From Singulisphaera sp. GP187 (lineage in GTDB: Bacteria; Planctomycetota; Planctomycetia; Isosphaerales; Isosphaeraceae), in the NCBI RefSeq assembly GCF_900129635.1, contig NZ_FSRB01000001.1, forward strand, positions 845,501 to 909,500: a stretch of DNA of 64,000 nucleotides, in the 5' to 3' direction. The notes beneath the pieces were generated by a model. It saw only the letters and a list, made by a program, of their open reading frames with translations, was not told the DNA's origin and did no database searches. This document shows positions 33,014 through 46,710 of the stretch, in pieces (positions within the stretch are counted from its first letter, which is position 1; every line of letters begins with the position of its first letter). Position numbers and translations under genes: made by a program.

Positions 33014-34591
33014 ATGGCGAATCTGTTTGTTCGAAAGTCAATGGCCTCCCTCAAGGCCGAAGCGGAGGCGAGCGATCTGGAGGGACCGAAGCGGTCGCTG
33101 ACGGCGTTTGACCTGACCATGCTCGGCATCGGTGCGATCATCGGCGCGGGGATCTTCGTGTTGACCGGGACCGCGGCGGCGTCCAACGCCGGACCGGCGA
33201 TCGCGCTTTCGTTCGTCCTGGGAGGAGTCGCCTGCGCCTTCGCCGGGCTTTGCTATGCTGAAATGGCCTCCACCGTGCCGATCGGTGGGTCGGCCTATAC
33301 ATACGCTTACGCAACGATGGGCGAATTCATTGCTTGGCTGATCGGCTGGGACCTCATTCTCGAATACTCGCTTGGCGCCACCACCGTGGCGATCGGCTGG
33401 TCGGGATACGTCGTCAGTTTTCTGCACAACATCGGCATCAACATCCCGCCGCATTTTGCCAATGCGCCCGGGACGAAGATGATCAACATCCCCGACGCGA
33501 TTGCCGCCAAGCTCCATCTGGCTTCGGGTTGGATGGCCCTCTCCGGGGTTGAGAATCTCCTGGTCAAGAACAAGATTGACTGGAGCTCATTCGCCCATTC
33601 CACCGCGTTTCTCAACGTTCCGGCGATGTTTATCGTCGCGGCCGTGACCACGCTGCTGGTCTTCGGGATCAAGGAGTCGGCCCGCGTTAACAACGTGATC
33701 GTGGTGATCAAGGTTGGCATCGTCCTCTTGTTTATCGCGGCCGGCATCGGCTTCGTCTCGACGGACAACTGGGGCGGTTCGTTCATTCCGCCCAACGAAG
33801 GCCCTGGGGTCTACGGCTGGAGCGGTATCCTCCGCGGCGCGGGGGTCGTCTTCTTTGCGTTCATCGGGTTCGATGCCGTGTCGACCACGGCCCAGGAGGC
33901 CAAGAACCCGCAACGCGACATGCCGATCGGCATTCTCGGGTCGCTGGTCATTTGCACGATCCTCTATATCCTTGTCTCGTTCGTGCTGACGGGGGTCGTG
34001 AACTACAAGCAGCTCAATGTCCCGGACCCGATCGCCGTCGGCGTCGACGCGATTGGACTCAAGTGGCTCTCACCGATCGTGAAGCTTGGGGCGATCGCCG
34101 GGCTCAGTTCGGTGATCCTCGTCATGCTGCTGAGCCAGCCGCGGATTTTTTACTCGATGTCGCGCGACGGCCTGCTGCCGGCGTTCGTGTCGAAACTCCA
34201 CCCGAGGTTTGGCACGCCGTACATCACGACGATCATCACCGGCCTGGTGGTCATGGTCGCGGCGGCCGTCTTGCCGATCAGCATCGTGGGCGAACTCGTC
34301 TCGATCGGGACGCTGTTCGCGTTCGCCGTCGTCTGCGTGGGCGTCCTTGTCCTTCGGATTACTCAACCGGAGATCGAACGCCCGTTCAAGACCCCACTCG
34401 TCTGGGTGACGGCTCCCCTCGGTGCCTTGTTCGCGATCTTTTTGATGGCCGGCTTGCCCGGGGATACCTGGCTCCGCCTCATCGTCTGGATGGCGATCGG
34501 CCTGGCGATCTACTTCCTGTACGGAATGCACCACAGCCGGCTCGGCCAAGAAAAGCCCGTCACGGTTTCCGTGGATAACGAGCTGGTCTAA
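33014..34591 (+). CDS. APC-family amino acid permease
   Basis: A 525-residue cytoplasmic membrane transporter of the amino acid-polyamine-organocation family, similar to CAT/YfnA-type cationic amino acid permeases. The first helix has [15 protein letters not shown], the classic substrate-binding helix; a later region ([28 protein letters not shown]) matches family motif 6-7. About 12-13 membrane segments are visible. The ATG at 33014 follows GAGAGG; a GTG at 33008 in the same frame is less well placed. A strong terminator follows at 34616. Substrate specificity is not determined. Confidence 0.94.
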   Translation: MANLFVRKSMASLKAEAEASDLEGPKRSLTAFDLTMLGIGAIIGAGIFVLTGTAAASNAGPAIALSFVLGGVACAFAGLCYAEMASTVPIGGSAYTYAYATMGEFIAWLIGWDLILEYSLGATTVAIGWSGYVVSFLHNIGINIPPHFANAPGTKMINIPDAIAAKLHLASGWMALSGVENLLVKNKIDWSSFAHSTAFLNVPAMFIVAAVTTLLVFGIKESARVNNVIVVIKVGIVLLFIAAGIGFVSTDNWGGSFIPPNEGPGVYGWSGILRGAGVVFFAFIGFDAVSTTAQEAKNPQRDMPIGILGSLVICTILYILVSFVLTGVVNYKQLNVPDPIAVGVDAIGLKWLSPIVKLGAIAGLSSVILVMLLSQPRIFYSMSRDGLLPAFVSKLHPRFGTPYITTIITGLVVMVAAAVLPISIVGELVSIGTLFAFAVVCVGVLVLRITQPEIERPFKTPLVWVTAPLGALFAIFLMAGLPGDTWLRLIVWMAIGLAIYFLYGMHHSRLGQEKPVTVSVDNELV

Positions 34592-34615
34592 AGCTCAGCC
34601 AAGAGAACTTTAACC

Positions 34616-34650
34616 CCCTTCGATCCGCGTCATGCGGATCGAAGGGTTTT
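34616..34650 (+). terminator. Rho-independent terminator of the APC permease
   Basis: A perfect 13-bp stem (34616-34628 with 34634-34646) with a 5-base loop is followed by TTTT. It is 24 bases past the permease stop and between convergent genes. Confidence 0.9.
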
Positions 34651-34697
34651 CGCTCGCTCGCCAAAGCCGAGCGTTCGCATCGTCTGAGTTTGGCCGT

Positions 34698-36806
<2,109 letters not shown>

Positions 36807-37046
36807 CGCGGGTCCGATCTCCGAGGTTTCGAGAATCCGGCAGAAGGCACGACAGCACAATAATCATGGGGAGGGGGGACCGACGAGGCGCAAGGTTCAG
36901 GCCGGCCCTTGGACCATTAAAGCCTTCCCTCGGCCGATTGGCAACTTCGGGACCGCAACTCCCGCAGCTTCGATGGAATCCCAACGACCCCGAGCAACCG
37001 AGAGCCCAGCCGCCTCAGCCGGAGCCAACTCGCGGGTCATCCGTTC
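36807..37046. other. Intergenic spacer
   Basis: This 240-bp gap lies between cstA and the small membrane protein upstream on the same strand. No recognisable element. Confidence 0.4.
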
Positions 37047-37388
37047 TCAGCGAAGCAGGAGGCGCTGCCCCAGGACGATGGCTCCGACCAGGCAAGGGAC
37101 CAGCCCGACGGTCGTCAGTACGGTTCCGGGATCGAAGGCGTTGCCCAGGAGCAATCGCCCCGTCGTGGCGGACAGAAAGACCGCCGCCATCGCCGAGAAC
37201 CCAGCCATCATGAGCGCTGTCGCGGTCCGATCGCTTGGCCACGCGGCGGCCACGACCAGGAAGAGACCGACGACGAGATCGGCGACGAGAAAGGCGTGGA
37301 CGAATCGGCCCTGGTGCGCGTTCCACCCCTGCCAGCCGAGTACCGCCAAGCCCAAGCCGAACGCCGTCGCTCGCGCCTGGCGAATCAT
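37047..37388 (-). CDS. Small four-helix membrane protein
   Basis: A 113-residue, strongly hydrophobic protein with four likely membrane helices (FGLGLAVLGWQGW, AFLVADLVVGLFLVVAAAW, AGFSAMAAVFLSATT and VLTTVGLVPCLVGAIVLG). No motif or family recognised. Its ATG overlaps the SUI1 stop codon as ATGA (37385-37388), so it is translationally coupled to SUI1. The pairing of a membrane protein with an eIF1-like factor is unexplained. Confidence 0.75.
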   Translation of the reverse strand: MIRQARATAFGLGLAVLGWQGWNAHQGRFVHAFLVADLVVGLFLVVAAAWPSDRTATALMMAGFSAMAAVFLSATTGRLLLGNAFDPGTVLTTVGLVPCLVGAIVLGQRLLLR

Positions 37389-37738
37389 CCGCGTTTCGTC
37401 CGGTAACCGAGGACTTTCAGCGCGTTCTCGACGGTCGTGACGTGGTCCCCTTGGATTTCGACCAGGCCGTCCTTGACCGTCCCTCCCGAGCCGCATTTCT
37501 CTTTCAGCTTCGCGGCAAGCTCGGGAAGGTCATTCCCTTCCGCGGAGAGGTTGGCCACGACCGTGACGACCTTCCCCTTCACCCGTTTCTCAAGACGGAC
37601 CCGAGCGGTCTGCTTGTCCGGAGCGATCCGGACCGGCTCGAGGATCGGAGGGGGGCACGTGCACTCCGCTTCCAACCGCCCGCAGCGCTCGCAGGTGGGG
37701 GGCCGATCGAAGGGGGTCCCGGCGAACAGGCGTTGCAT
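37385..37738 (-). CDS. SUI1/eIF1-like translation factor (YciH-type)
   Basis: A 117-residue SUI1-domain protein. A short N-terminal region has Cys ligands (CERCGRLEAECTC, a possible zinc site, residues 16-28), and the eIF1-like domain (about 45-115) has VRLEKRVKGKVVTVV, the conserved GGTVKDGLVEIQGDH strand, and a C-terminal LGYRTKRG. YciH-type proteins affect start-site fidelity and stress translation in bacteria. It starts at 37738 and its stop overlaps the next gene. Confidence 0.92.
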   Translation of the reverse strand: MQRLFAGTPFDRPPTCERCGRLEAECTCPPPILEPVRIAPDKQTARVRLEKRVKGKVVTVVANLSAEGNDLPELAAKLKEKCGSGGTVKDGLVEIQGDHVTTVENALKVLGYRTKRG

Positions 37739-38017
37739 CTGGGGTCGCTCCTGGACAATGTCAGCAGACTGCGGGGGGCGATTTTACCAAATCCGATCCG
37801 TGCCGTCCGCTGGTCTTGTTGATCCAAGGCGGCACAGGTGATTAGGTCCAATTGTTGGAATTGCGTGAATCTTTCTGGGAGGGGTGAGGCGAGCCTTCAC
37901 TTCAGATCGATGGGATGGGCCAGGAAAAAAAAGGGGAATCCGCGGAATCTTTGGGATTGGTTCGCCGAGTTGCGTGCATAGTGCCAAGAGACGAGCATCG
38001 TCACGAGGGCCGGCCTG
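37739..38017. other. Divergent promoter region
   Basis: This 279-bp space separates the SUI1 gene (minus) from the ECF sigma gene (plus). No reliable promoter boxes were found. CGAGGG lies before ATG 38018. Confidence 0.4.
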
Positions 38018-39343
38018 ATGGCAAACAAGTGGTCGAGTGGGTCACTACGCGAGTTTCAGAGCCTTTTCGGCGGGGGCGTGGTCTCCGGCCTGACGGACCG
38101 TCAGTTGCTGGAGCGGTTCGTTGAAAGACATGACGAGGCAGCGTTTGCGGGCTTGATCGACCGGCATGGGTCGATGGTCTGGGGGGTCTGCCAGCGCGTC
38201 CTCAGGGACCACGCCGACGCGGGAGACGCGTTCCAGGCCACCTTCCTCGTCCTGGTTCGGCGGGCCGCCTCGGTCCGGGTTGACGAGTCACTCGGTCCCT
38301 GGCTCTACGGGGTCAGCATCCGCGTGGCCAAGCGGGCGCGCACCGTCGCGATCCGCCGGCGAAGACGTGAGCGGACCAATGCGGAACTGGCGGAGCCTGC
38401 CGCCCGAGTCGCTGACCCGGATCTCGAAGTGCGCCTGCGGATTGACGAGGAACTGCGGCGGTTGCCCTTGCGATATCGCTTGGCCATCCTTTTGTGCTAC
38501 TTCGAGGGGCTCACCCACGAAGAGACCGCCCGTCGCTTGTCCTGCCCGGTCGGTACGGTCCGGAGTCGCCTCGCCCGCGGCCGCGACTTACTGCGGTCTC
38601 GTCTGGAGCGCCGGGGACTCGCCCCGGAGGCCTCGATGCTCGCCTCGGTGCTGATTCCGACGTCGGGTCGGCCCGAGCCCTTGTTCAGCACGACCGTCCA
38701 GGCCGCGACGCGACTCGTGGCCGGTCGGTCGCTGGCCGGGGTGGTCCCGGTCAGCGTCGAGATCTTAGTTGCTGGAGTGTTGAGGACGATGGCTATGACG
38801 AAGATCGCAATCCTCGCGTCGCTGCTGGCAGGCACTCTCATCGGCATGGCGACCCACGCGAGCCAGCAGGCGGAATCTCGTCCGCCCGCGCGCAACCAAC
38901 AGGCGGCGTCAATCCCCCGGAAAGCGCCGACCCCGAAGCCGACGGTCGCCGTTACCACCGTACTCGCGTCGAACCTCGAACCATCGAAAGCCGACGCGGA
39001 TGAGGATGTCTTCGGGCCATTCCCCGCGGTTGTGGTCAAGACCGTCCCGCCCACGGGCACGACCGATGTCGATCCCCGCCTGAAACAGATCCAGGTGACA
39101 TTCAGCAAGGAGATGATGAATAAAAGCTGGTCATGGGCTCAGCACTCGAAGAAGACGTTCCCTGAACTCGCGGGAGAGCCCAGCTACACAAAGGACGAGC
39201 GGACTTGCGTGTTGCCGGTGAAACTCGAGCCGAGCAAGACGTACGCGCTCTGGCTCAATTCTCCGAAGTTCGGCAATTTCAAAGATGCCGAGGGGCGTTC
39301 CGCGGTGCCGTACCTGCTCATCTTCCACACCAAGGGGCCGTGA
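38018..39343 (+). CDS. ECF sigma factor with membrane anchor and Ig-like domain
   Basis: A 441-residue protein. Sigma region 2 (about 25-105; DAGDAFQATFLVLVRRAAS) and region 4 (about 145-200; GLTHEETARRLSCPVGTVRSRLARG) are complete. A membrane helix follows at about 262-280 (KIAILASLLAGTLIGMA). The outside part is a Pro/Ala linker and an SbsA-type Ig-like domain (338-441; VPPTGTTDVDPRLKQIQVTFS). The layout puts promoter recognition inside and a possible sensor outside in one chain, without a separate anti-sigma gene. Such C-terminally extended ECF groups are known in planctomycetes. Confidence 0.88.
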   Translation: MANKWSSGSLREFQSLFGGGVVSGLTDRQLLERFVERHDEAAFAGLIDRHGSMVWGVCQRVLRDHADAGDAFQATFLVLVRRAASVRVDESLGPWLYGVSIRVAKRARTVAIRRRRRERTNAELAEPAARVADPDLEVRLRIDEELRRLPLRYRLAILLCYFEGLTHEETARRLSCPVGTVRSRLARGRDLLRSRLERRGLAPEASMLASVLIPTSGRPEPLFSTTVQAATRLVAGRSLAGVVPVSVEILVAGVLRTMAMTKIAILASLLAGTLIGMATHASQQAESRPPARNQQAASIPRKAPTPKPTVAVTTVLASNLEPSKADADEDVFGPFPAVVVKTVPPTGTTDVDPRLKQIQVTFSKEMMNKSWSWAQHSKKTFPELAGEPSYTKDERTCVLPVKLEPSKTYALWLNSPKFGNFKDAEGRSAVPYLLIFHTKGP

Positions 39344-39483
39344 ATCGGTCAACGACGAATCATGACCAGGGGCACAAGCCCCTGGAATTTAGTAAGTTGA
39401 TGGAGTTAAGACTTGCTGGGTCTGTGGACGAGGTGTAGCGGGCTTTTATGCAAAAAATTAACAATATTCCATATGACAACGAA

Positions 39484-39497
39484 AACCGCTGTAGAGA
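39484..39497. repeat. Solo terminal repeat of the MITE family
   Basis: AAACCGCTGTAGAG matches the right end of the element at 30283 including its flanking AGAG. No left end was found nearby. It lies just upstream of the repeat-coding gene. Confidence 0.4.
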
Positions 39498-39507
39498 TGG
39501 AACACAA

Positions 39508-39951
39508 ATGACGTCACCGCATTCCCCATCCCCATCCCCATCCCCATCCCCATCCCCATCCCCATCCCCATCCCCATCCCCATCCCCATCCCCATCCCCA
39601 TCCCCATCCCCATCCCCATCCCCATCCCCATCCCCATCCCCATCCCCATCCCCATCCCCATCCCCATCCCCATCCCCATCCCCATCCCCATCCCCATCCC
39701 CATCCCAGAGCCAAGGCGATTCGTGGCTGATCTGCCCGTACTGTGGGCAGGACTACGTTTGGGAAGTCCTTCTCAAAGATCTGGATCAGCAGGCCTTCAT
39801 GTGTACGGAGTGCGACACCGTTTGGCTTGCAACGGACGATGTGTTGTACGGAAGTGGTCAGTACTTTGAGGATTTCATGACCGCTCGGGGCTGGAAAGCG
39901 GATTGGGGCAGGGTCGTCAAATTACACAAAGTGGTTAACAAGCCGTCTTGA
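39508..39951 (+). CDS. Zinc-ribbon protein with (Ser-Pro)n tract from CCCCAT repeats
   Basis: A 147-residue protein: a 5-residue lead, about 60 residues of alternating Ser and Pro coded by 30 perfect hexamers, then a zinc ribbon with CPYC and CTEC pairs (WLICPYCGQDY and FMCTECDTVW), and a short charged tail. The repeat unit is 6 bp, so length change by slippage keeps the frame. Function is unknown; Ser-Pro tracts can form stiff extended linkers. An upstream Met at 39448 is possible but lies before the mobile-repeat fragment. Starting at 39508 avoids it. Confidence 0.6.
   Translation: MTSPHSPSPSPSPSPSPSPSPSPSPSPSPSPSPSPSPSPSPSPSPSPSPSPSPSPSPSPSPSPSPSQSQGDSWLICPYCGQDYVWEVLLKDLDQQAFMCTECDTVWLATDDVLYGSGQYFEDFMTARGWKADWGRVVKLHKVVNKPS
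39524..39703. repeat. CCCCAT hexamer, 30 perfect copies
   Basis: The tract runs 180 bp without an error. On the minus strand it is GGGGAT repeated 30 times, a strong predicted G-quadruplex former, similar in type to ciliate telomere repeats. It lies wholly inside the zinc-ribbon gene frame. Confidence 0.95.
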
Positions 39952-40167
39952 ACGAAACGAAACTTGGGAAGGCATTTGGCAAGGGCCAATTGATGCGCAA
40001 AAAAACAATGATCCGCCGATGGACTAAAAACCAGTAGGATTTGGGTGTTTCTGTAAAAGGTTTGTCCGAAAAGAGTTGCATCGCTGAGTTGGCTGCAAGC
40101 CATGGCTGGAGAACGACTTGCTGCGTCCGCTCTCTTTCGTTGATTTTTAGCCCATTGGCGGATCATT

Positions 40168-40210
40168 GAAATAAAAACGGGTCATGGGAGTTTGACCTGC
40201 CCATGACCCG
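40168..40210 (-). terminator. Rho-independent terminator of glutamine synthetase
   Basis: On the minus strand an 11-bp perfect stem (40210-40200 with 40188-40178) is followed by TTTTTATTT. It starts 30 bases past the end of the glutamine synthetase gene. Confidence 0.9.
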
Positions 40211-40239
40211 CAAAGTTTTCTTGAAAAATCCGCGTATGC

Positions 40240-42426
<2,187 letters not shown>

Positions 42427-42982
42427 GGGAAAGCTCCAACTAAAATGTAGACAGGGGGCGTGATGCGCTGAACCCAGACCTCGGCCGGCCGGTTGTTGCC
42501 GATCGAAGCTGGAGAGGGAAGGTGCGGGGCCAAGTCCTCGAGGGCCGTGGAAACGGATCGGGGGCCGTGCCTGCGCACGGGACGCGGAGCGTGGGAGCAC
42601 CTAGTCCGAGGGAAAAGCCGACTCCTCGGGTCCGTCTTCCTCCCTTTTTTCAACGCACTCGACCGTTCCATCCTGGAACGGGGGAATGAGCGCCTGGAAA
42701 TCGGGGGCAGACGGCTGGGAATTCGGCTTGCGGGTCGGCCGTCGACTCGACTCAAGGGGACGGGTACCTTCTCGTTTCGTTGGGAAAGTCGCCCGGGAAC
42801 CGTTGACTCGAGGCGGGAGCCAGCCACCGCCTCAGCGGGAGAGAACGCCGGTCCTGCATTTCGGTCTGAAACCGCCCCGTCCTTAAGAAAAGGTTGGAAC
42901 GGTTTCGCTATCCCATTCTCGCTTGCGATGTGATTATAGCGGGGCGATTGGCGCGATGCCAGACCCCGCTTGAGGGCTCATT
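42427..42982. other. Intergenic region upstream of glutamine synthetase
   Basis: This 556-bp space holds the glutamine synthetase promoter region on the minus strand. Open frames in it are GC-rich shadows without start signals. No glutamine riboswitch was recognised by eye. Confidence 0.4.
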
Positions 42983-43555
42983 TCAGTTCTTCAGTTTGGC
43001 GACGACGTCCTTGGGGTTCGCCTTCACTTCCTTATTGCACCCACCACAGCAGATCAGAAAGCTTTTCCCCTCGGCGCTGACCTTCAGGGGGGCACCCATC
43101 GAGCCCAGGTTCTCGCCGCTGACCGGACAAACGAGCTGCTTCAGCGCGAGTTCCTTGTCCGCGGGTGAGAGCGCGGCCAGTTCGGTGAGTTCTTCCGCTG
43201 TCAGGGTCGTCTTGTTGGCCGCCTCGTCCTTCTTCGGCTCTTCCTTCTTGTCGGCTGCCTCGTCCTTGGCGGCGGGGGGAGTCACCGCCGGCGGGTCGAG
43301 CTTCAAATCGCCAGCGTCCTTGGGGGCCTCATCCTTCGGCGTGACCTCCTTGGGGAGCTCGGCCTCGGGCATCGCGTCCTTGGGCTTCTCCCCGGCTGGC
43401 TCGGCCGAAGGGGTCGTCGCGGGCACCGTGGCATCGGGCCCGGCGCTGCTCGGGGGCGGAGGAGGAGGATTGTCTCCAGTCGGTTCTTCCTGGGTGCAGC
43501 CGATGAAGACGGTCAGAAGCAACGTCGCCCACCAGGCTTTGCGAATGGCGATCAT
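42983..43555 (-). CDS. Lipoprotein with C-terminal Cys-rich (TRASH/YHS-like) domain
   Basis: A 190-residue lipoprotein. The lipobox is LLTVFIGC (Cys20). A low-complexity Pro/Lys/Glu/Ala segment spans 25-140. The C-terminal 50 residues have CPVSGENLGSMGAPLKVSAEGKSF and CCGGC, resembling short metal-binding TRASH/YHS domains that often sense or carry metals. It may be a surface metal-binding protein. Start 43555 is the only Met giving the lipobox. It sits alone. Confidence 0.75.
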   Translation of the reverse strand: MIAIRKAWWATLLLTVFIGCTQEEPTGDNPPPPPPSSAGPDATVPATTPSAEPAGEKPKDAMPEAELPKEVTPKDEAPKDAGDLKLDPPAVTPPAAKDEAADKKEEPKKDEAANKTTLTAEELTELAALSPADKELALKQLVCPVSGENLGSMGAPLKVSAEGKSFLICCGGCNKEVKANPKDVVAKLKN

Positions 43556-43789
43556 GAAGGTTGTCTCATTAAAAAGGAAAAGGCGTGGACGTCCTCCCCA
43601 ACGTGCGAACGTGTCCGCCCGTCGGGAGCCAGTCGCATTGTAAGCACGATCCGTACGACCCGCCAAGGTCCAGGCGGTCGTCGATCGAACCGACCGCCGG
43701 ATTTCCGCCGCGCGCGGAGCGGCCGACTCCTTGTCCAACGCGTGTTCAAATCGACCCGCAAGCGCATGCTGGCCGATCAGCGGGACGAC

Positions 43790-44839
43790 TCAGGTCAGCT
43801 CGTTCAAGTCATGATCCACGGGAGCCTCACGCGGGATCCCCTTGTAGAGCCGGCGATTGTCCAGCGCGTAGACCTTGTCGGTAAACTCCCCCTCGTTGGT
43901 GGAGTTGAGCCGTTGTCGGGCGGCGATGTTCATCTTCGCGTCGAGATCGTCGACGTACGAAACCAGAAGCGCTTCGAGCGTTTGCGGGACGATCGGCGCT
44001 CCGAAGTCGCGTTTGCCATGATGCGCGAGAATGGCATGCTCCAGGAGGAGCAACGTCTCCTCGGGAAACCCTTCGATCTTCCGCGCCGTCTCGCGGACGA
44101 GGTCGCGACCCATCAGCACGTGGCCGATCAGGCAGCCTTCCTTCGTGTACTTGGTCTCGACCGGGTGGTATTCAAGCTCGCGGAGCTTGCCGATGTCGTG
44201 GAGAATCGTCGCCGCGACGATCAGACCCTTATTCAAAGGGGGATTGAGCTGTTCATAGTAGTTGCCGTAGTGGTCGGCCAGAAAGGAGGCGACCCGAGTC
44301 ATGCTCCAGACGTGTTCGAGCAGGCCGGCGGTATAGCTGTGGTGGAAACTCTGCGCGGCGGGCATTTTCTTGAACAGGTCGCCATGCTCGCTCAGGATGT
44401 TCTGGACCAGACGTTTGAGGCACGGGTCGTCGATGCACCGCTCAATCTTGTCGTGGATCGAGGCCAGCAGAGTCTCGGGGTCGTAGTCGGTGCTTTCGAC
44501 CAGGTCGTAGAAGTCATAGCCGTCGGCCGCGTCGTCGTCGGTCGCGGGCCGGATCTCGATGATGTCGAGCTGGAGCCCGTACTTGACCTTCCAGTCGCCC
44601 CGGACCCGCAACCGGTAGGCGATGCCGTCCGCCCAGGTCTCCGCCTGAATTCGGAGCGCATTGTCAGACCAGAGTGGCGCCACGGCCGTCGATCGCTTGT
44701 CGCGAAAGTGGCACTTCATGAACGGGTTACCGTGCTTGTCGACTCCCCGATCCTTCTTGATCAAGGCGGCGAAGCACGTCGCCTCCTGACCGTGAGCCAG
44801 ATCCGAAAGCCTGACCACCGCGGTGTCTGTACCGGCCAT
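43790..44839 (-). CDS. OB-fold/HD-domain 3'-5' exoribonuclease, YhaM-like
   Basis: A 349-residue protein with an N-terminal OB-fold (about 12-100; ATCFAALIKKDRGVDKHGNPF) and an HD domain (160-310). His176 is in LLEHVWSM, and His214-Asp215 is in LHDIGKL, with a further His in AILAHHG. It matches YhaM/CbfA, which degrade RNA or act on single strands with divalent metal. Full length is typical. Gene order: it stands alone and divergent from the FAD oxidoreductase gene. Confidence 0.88.
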   Translation of the reverse strand: MAGTDTAVVRLSDLAHGQEATCFAALIKKDRGVDKHGNPFMKCHFRDKRSTAVAPLWSDNALRIQAETWADGIAYRLRVRGDWKVKYGLQLDIIEIRPATDDDAADGYDFYDLVESTDYDPETLLASIHDKIERCIDDPCLKRLVQNILSEHGDLFKKMPAAQSFHHSYTAGLLEHVWSMTRVASFLADHYGNYYEQLNPPLNKGLIVAATILHDIGKLRELEYHPVETKYTKEGCLIGHVLMGRDLVRETARKIEGFPEETLLLLEHAILAHHGKRDFGAPIVPQTLEALLVSYVDDLDAKMNIAARQRLNSTNEGEFTDKVYALDNRRLYKGIPREAPVDHDLNELT

Positions 44840-45105
44840 GGGCCGCTGCCCCTTTCCGCGAACTCGTGAGTCTGGTTCGCGTTACGACTCGATCAGTTCC
44901 ACTTTGTCGTACCGTCACGGCAGAGGCCTGACCTTGAACTCGTCAGATGACACCTAGGGTTCAAAATGATAGGATGTTCGTCTGTTCTCTACAACGGTGT
45001 CCTAAAGTTCACTATCGAAAACAGAGGAGGCGCCTCGGGCATCTTGATCCAATATACTTGACGGATTCGCGCGGGGCGGATTCTCAGCCAACCGGGAGCG
45101 CAAAG
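44840..45105. other. Divergent intergenic spacer
   Basis: This 266-bp gap lies between the HD nuclease gene and the FAD oxidoreductase gene. GGGAG lies before ATG 45106; no other element recognised. Confidence 0.4.
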
Positions 45106-46710
45106 ATGGCGATTCGCGAGAGCAGCAGGACGGACGAGACGCTCGGAATCCTCGAACTCCCCGCGCCCGTGGCGGAGCTCGCCGCGCGGTCCTGGGACGC
45201 GATCGTCGTGGGGGCGGGCCATAACGGCATGACCTGCGCGGCCTATCTGGCGCGGGCCGGCAAGCGCGTGCTCGTGCTCGAGGCGAGGAAACGGGTGGGA
45301 GGGGCCTGCACGATTGACGCGGTCTGGCCGGGTTATCGGATCTCGCCGTGCGCCTACCTGGCGGGTTTACTCCACCCGCTCGTGATCGAGGAGCTGGATC
45401 TGCCCGGACATGGTTTCGAGTGGATCCCGGCCACCGCGGGAATGTTCGTGCCGTTCGACGATGGCGAGAGCATCCAGCTCTGGGATGATGAGTCCCGTTG
45501 CGACGAGGAGATTCGCCGGCTCGCGCCTCGGGACCTCGCCGGCTGGCACGCCATGGGAGACGTGAAGCGCCGGCTCCGTGACGCGATTCGGCCCCCAGGG
45601 CCGCGCGACCTCTGGATCGGTCGCGCTCCCAGCCCTGAGGAGATCGAGGAGCGGCTCGACGGCGATGAGGACGCGCGAAACCTGCTCTTCGAGTGGTCGA
45701 TGGTCGAGTTCGTCGAACGCTATCTGAGCGACGAGCGGCTCCAGGCGGCGATGCTCGGCCAGGGGGTGATCGGCACCAACGCCAGCCCGCACGACGCGGG
45801 AACGGCCTCGATCCACTTCCACCACGCGTCGGGACGGATGGGAGGAGGCGCCGGTCTCTGGGGGTATGTGAAGGGGGGGATGGGCACCATCTCGTTCCTG
45901 CTCTGCGACATCGCCCGCGAAGCGGGGGCCGTGGTCGCGTCGGGCCTGCCCGTGGCTCGGATCGTGCCGGGCCGCGGCGTCGAGCTCGAAGGGGGCGAGC
46001 GGATCGACGCCCCTTGCATCGTGTCGAACGCCGACCCTCGAGCTACGCTTCGAATGCTCGACGATCAGGCCGACCCTGCCTGGCGGGCCCGCGTCGAGGA
46101 GATCCCGATGGTCGGTTGTACCGTCAAGCTGAACGTCGCCTTACGCGAGCTACCGAGCTTTCGGTCCCGCCCGGGCACGAGGCAGCCGCATCACTTCGGC
46201 CAGGTCAACACGCCCTTATCCAAGGCGGAGTGGCGGGCCGCCCACCAGGCTGCGCGGGAGGGGAGGCTTCCCGATCGCCTTTGGACCGAACTCTATTTTC
46301 AGACCGCGCACGACTCGACCATCGCCCCGGAAGGCGTTCAGACGATGAGCGTCTTCGCGCAATACGTGCCGTACACCTTCGCGGAAGGAAGCTGGGAGAC
46401 CCGCCGCGACGAAGTCGCCGCACTCGCCATGGGGTCGATCGCCCGCCACTGTGAGAATCTGCCCGAAGCGGTGCTGGCGCTCGAGGTGCTCGGCCCCCCC
46501 GACATTGAAAAGGCGGTGGGCCTGACCGGTGGTCACATTTTTCAAGGGGAGTGTCTCCCCCCTTACATGTGGGGTCAGCGGCTCGAATCCCGCACGCCGA
46601 TGCCCGGCCTTTTCCTCTGTGGCGCTTGCACTCACCCTGGCGGCAGCGTGATCGCCATCAATGGGCGTAACGCCGCGATGGAGATTCTGGGTGCTCATCA
46701 CGCCCACTGA
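45106..46710 (+). CDS. FAD-dependent oxidoreductase, phytoene-desaturase/PYROXD2-like
   Basis: A 534-residue flavoprotein. A dinucleotide fold opens the domain (IVVGAGHNGMTCAAYLARAGKRVLVLEAR, then GGACT), and the C-terminal FAD signature is GLFLCGACTHPGGSVIAINGRNAAMEIL. The pattern belongs to the phytoene desaturase-like amine oxidase group, near eukaryotic PYROXD2, rather than a carotenoid-operon enzyme; there are no carotenoid genes around. The start at 45106 has GGGAG upstream; the reading frame extends to 44947 without homology. The substrate is unknown. Confidence 0.88.
   Translation: MAIRESSRTDETLGILELPAPVAELAARSWDAIVVGAGHNGMTCAAYLARAGKRVLVLEARKRVGGACTIDAVWPGYRISPCAYLAGLLHPLVIEELDLPGHGFEWIPATAGMFVPFDDGESIQLWDDESRCDEEIRRLAPRDLAGWHAMGDVKRRLRDAIRPPGPRDLWIGRAPSPEEIEERLDGDEDARNLLFEWSMVEFVERYLSDERLQAAMLGQGVIGTNASPHDAGTASIHFHHASGRMGGGAGLWGYVKGGMGTISFLLCDIAREAGAVVASGLPVARIVPGRGVELEGGERIDAPCIVSNADPRATLRMLDDQADPAWRARVEEIPMVGCTVKLNVALRELPSFRSRPGTRQPHHFGQVNTPLSKAEWRAAHQAAREGRLPDRLWTELYFQTAHDSTIAPEGVQTMSVFAQYVPYTFAEGSWETRRDEVAALAMGSIARHCENLPEAVLALEVLGPPDIEKAVGLTGGHIFQGECLPPYMWGQRLESRTPMPGLFLCGACTHPGGSVIAINGRNAAMEILGAHHAH

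Noticed and set aside
39458..39703. Minus-strand frames coding Met-Gly or Trp-Gly repeats
   Set aside because: They are simply the reverse reading of the CCCCAT tract.
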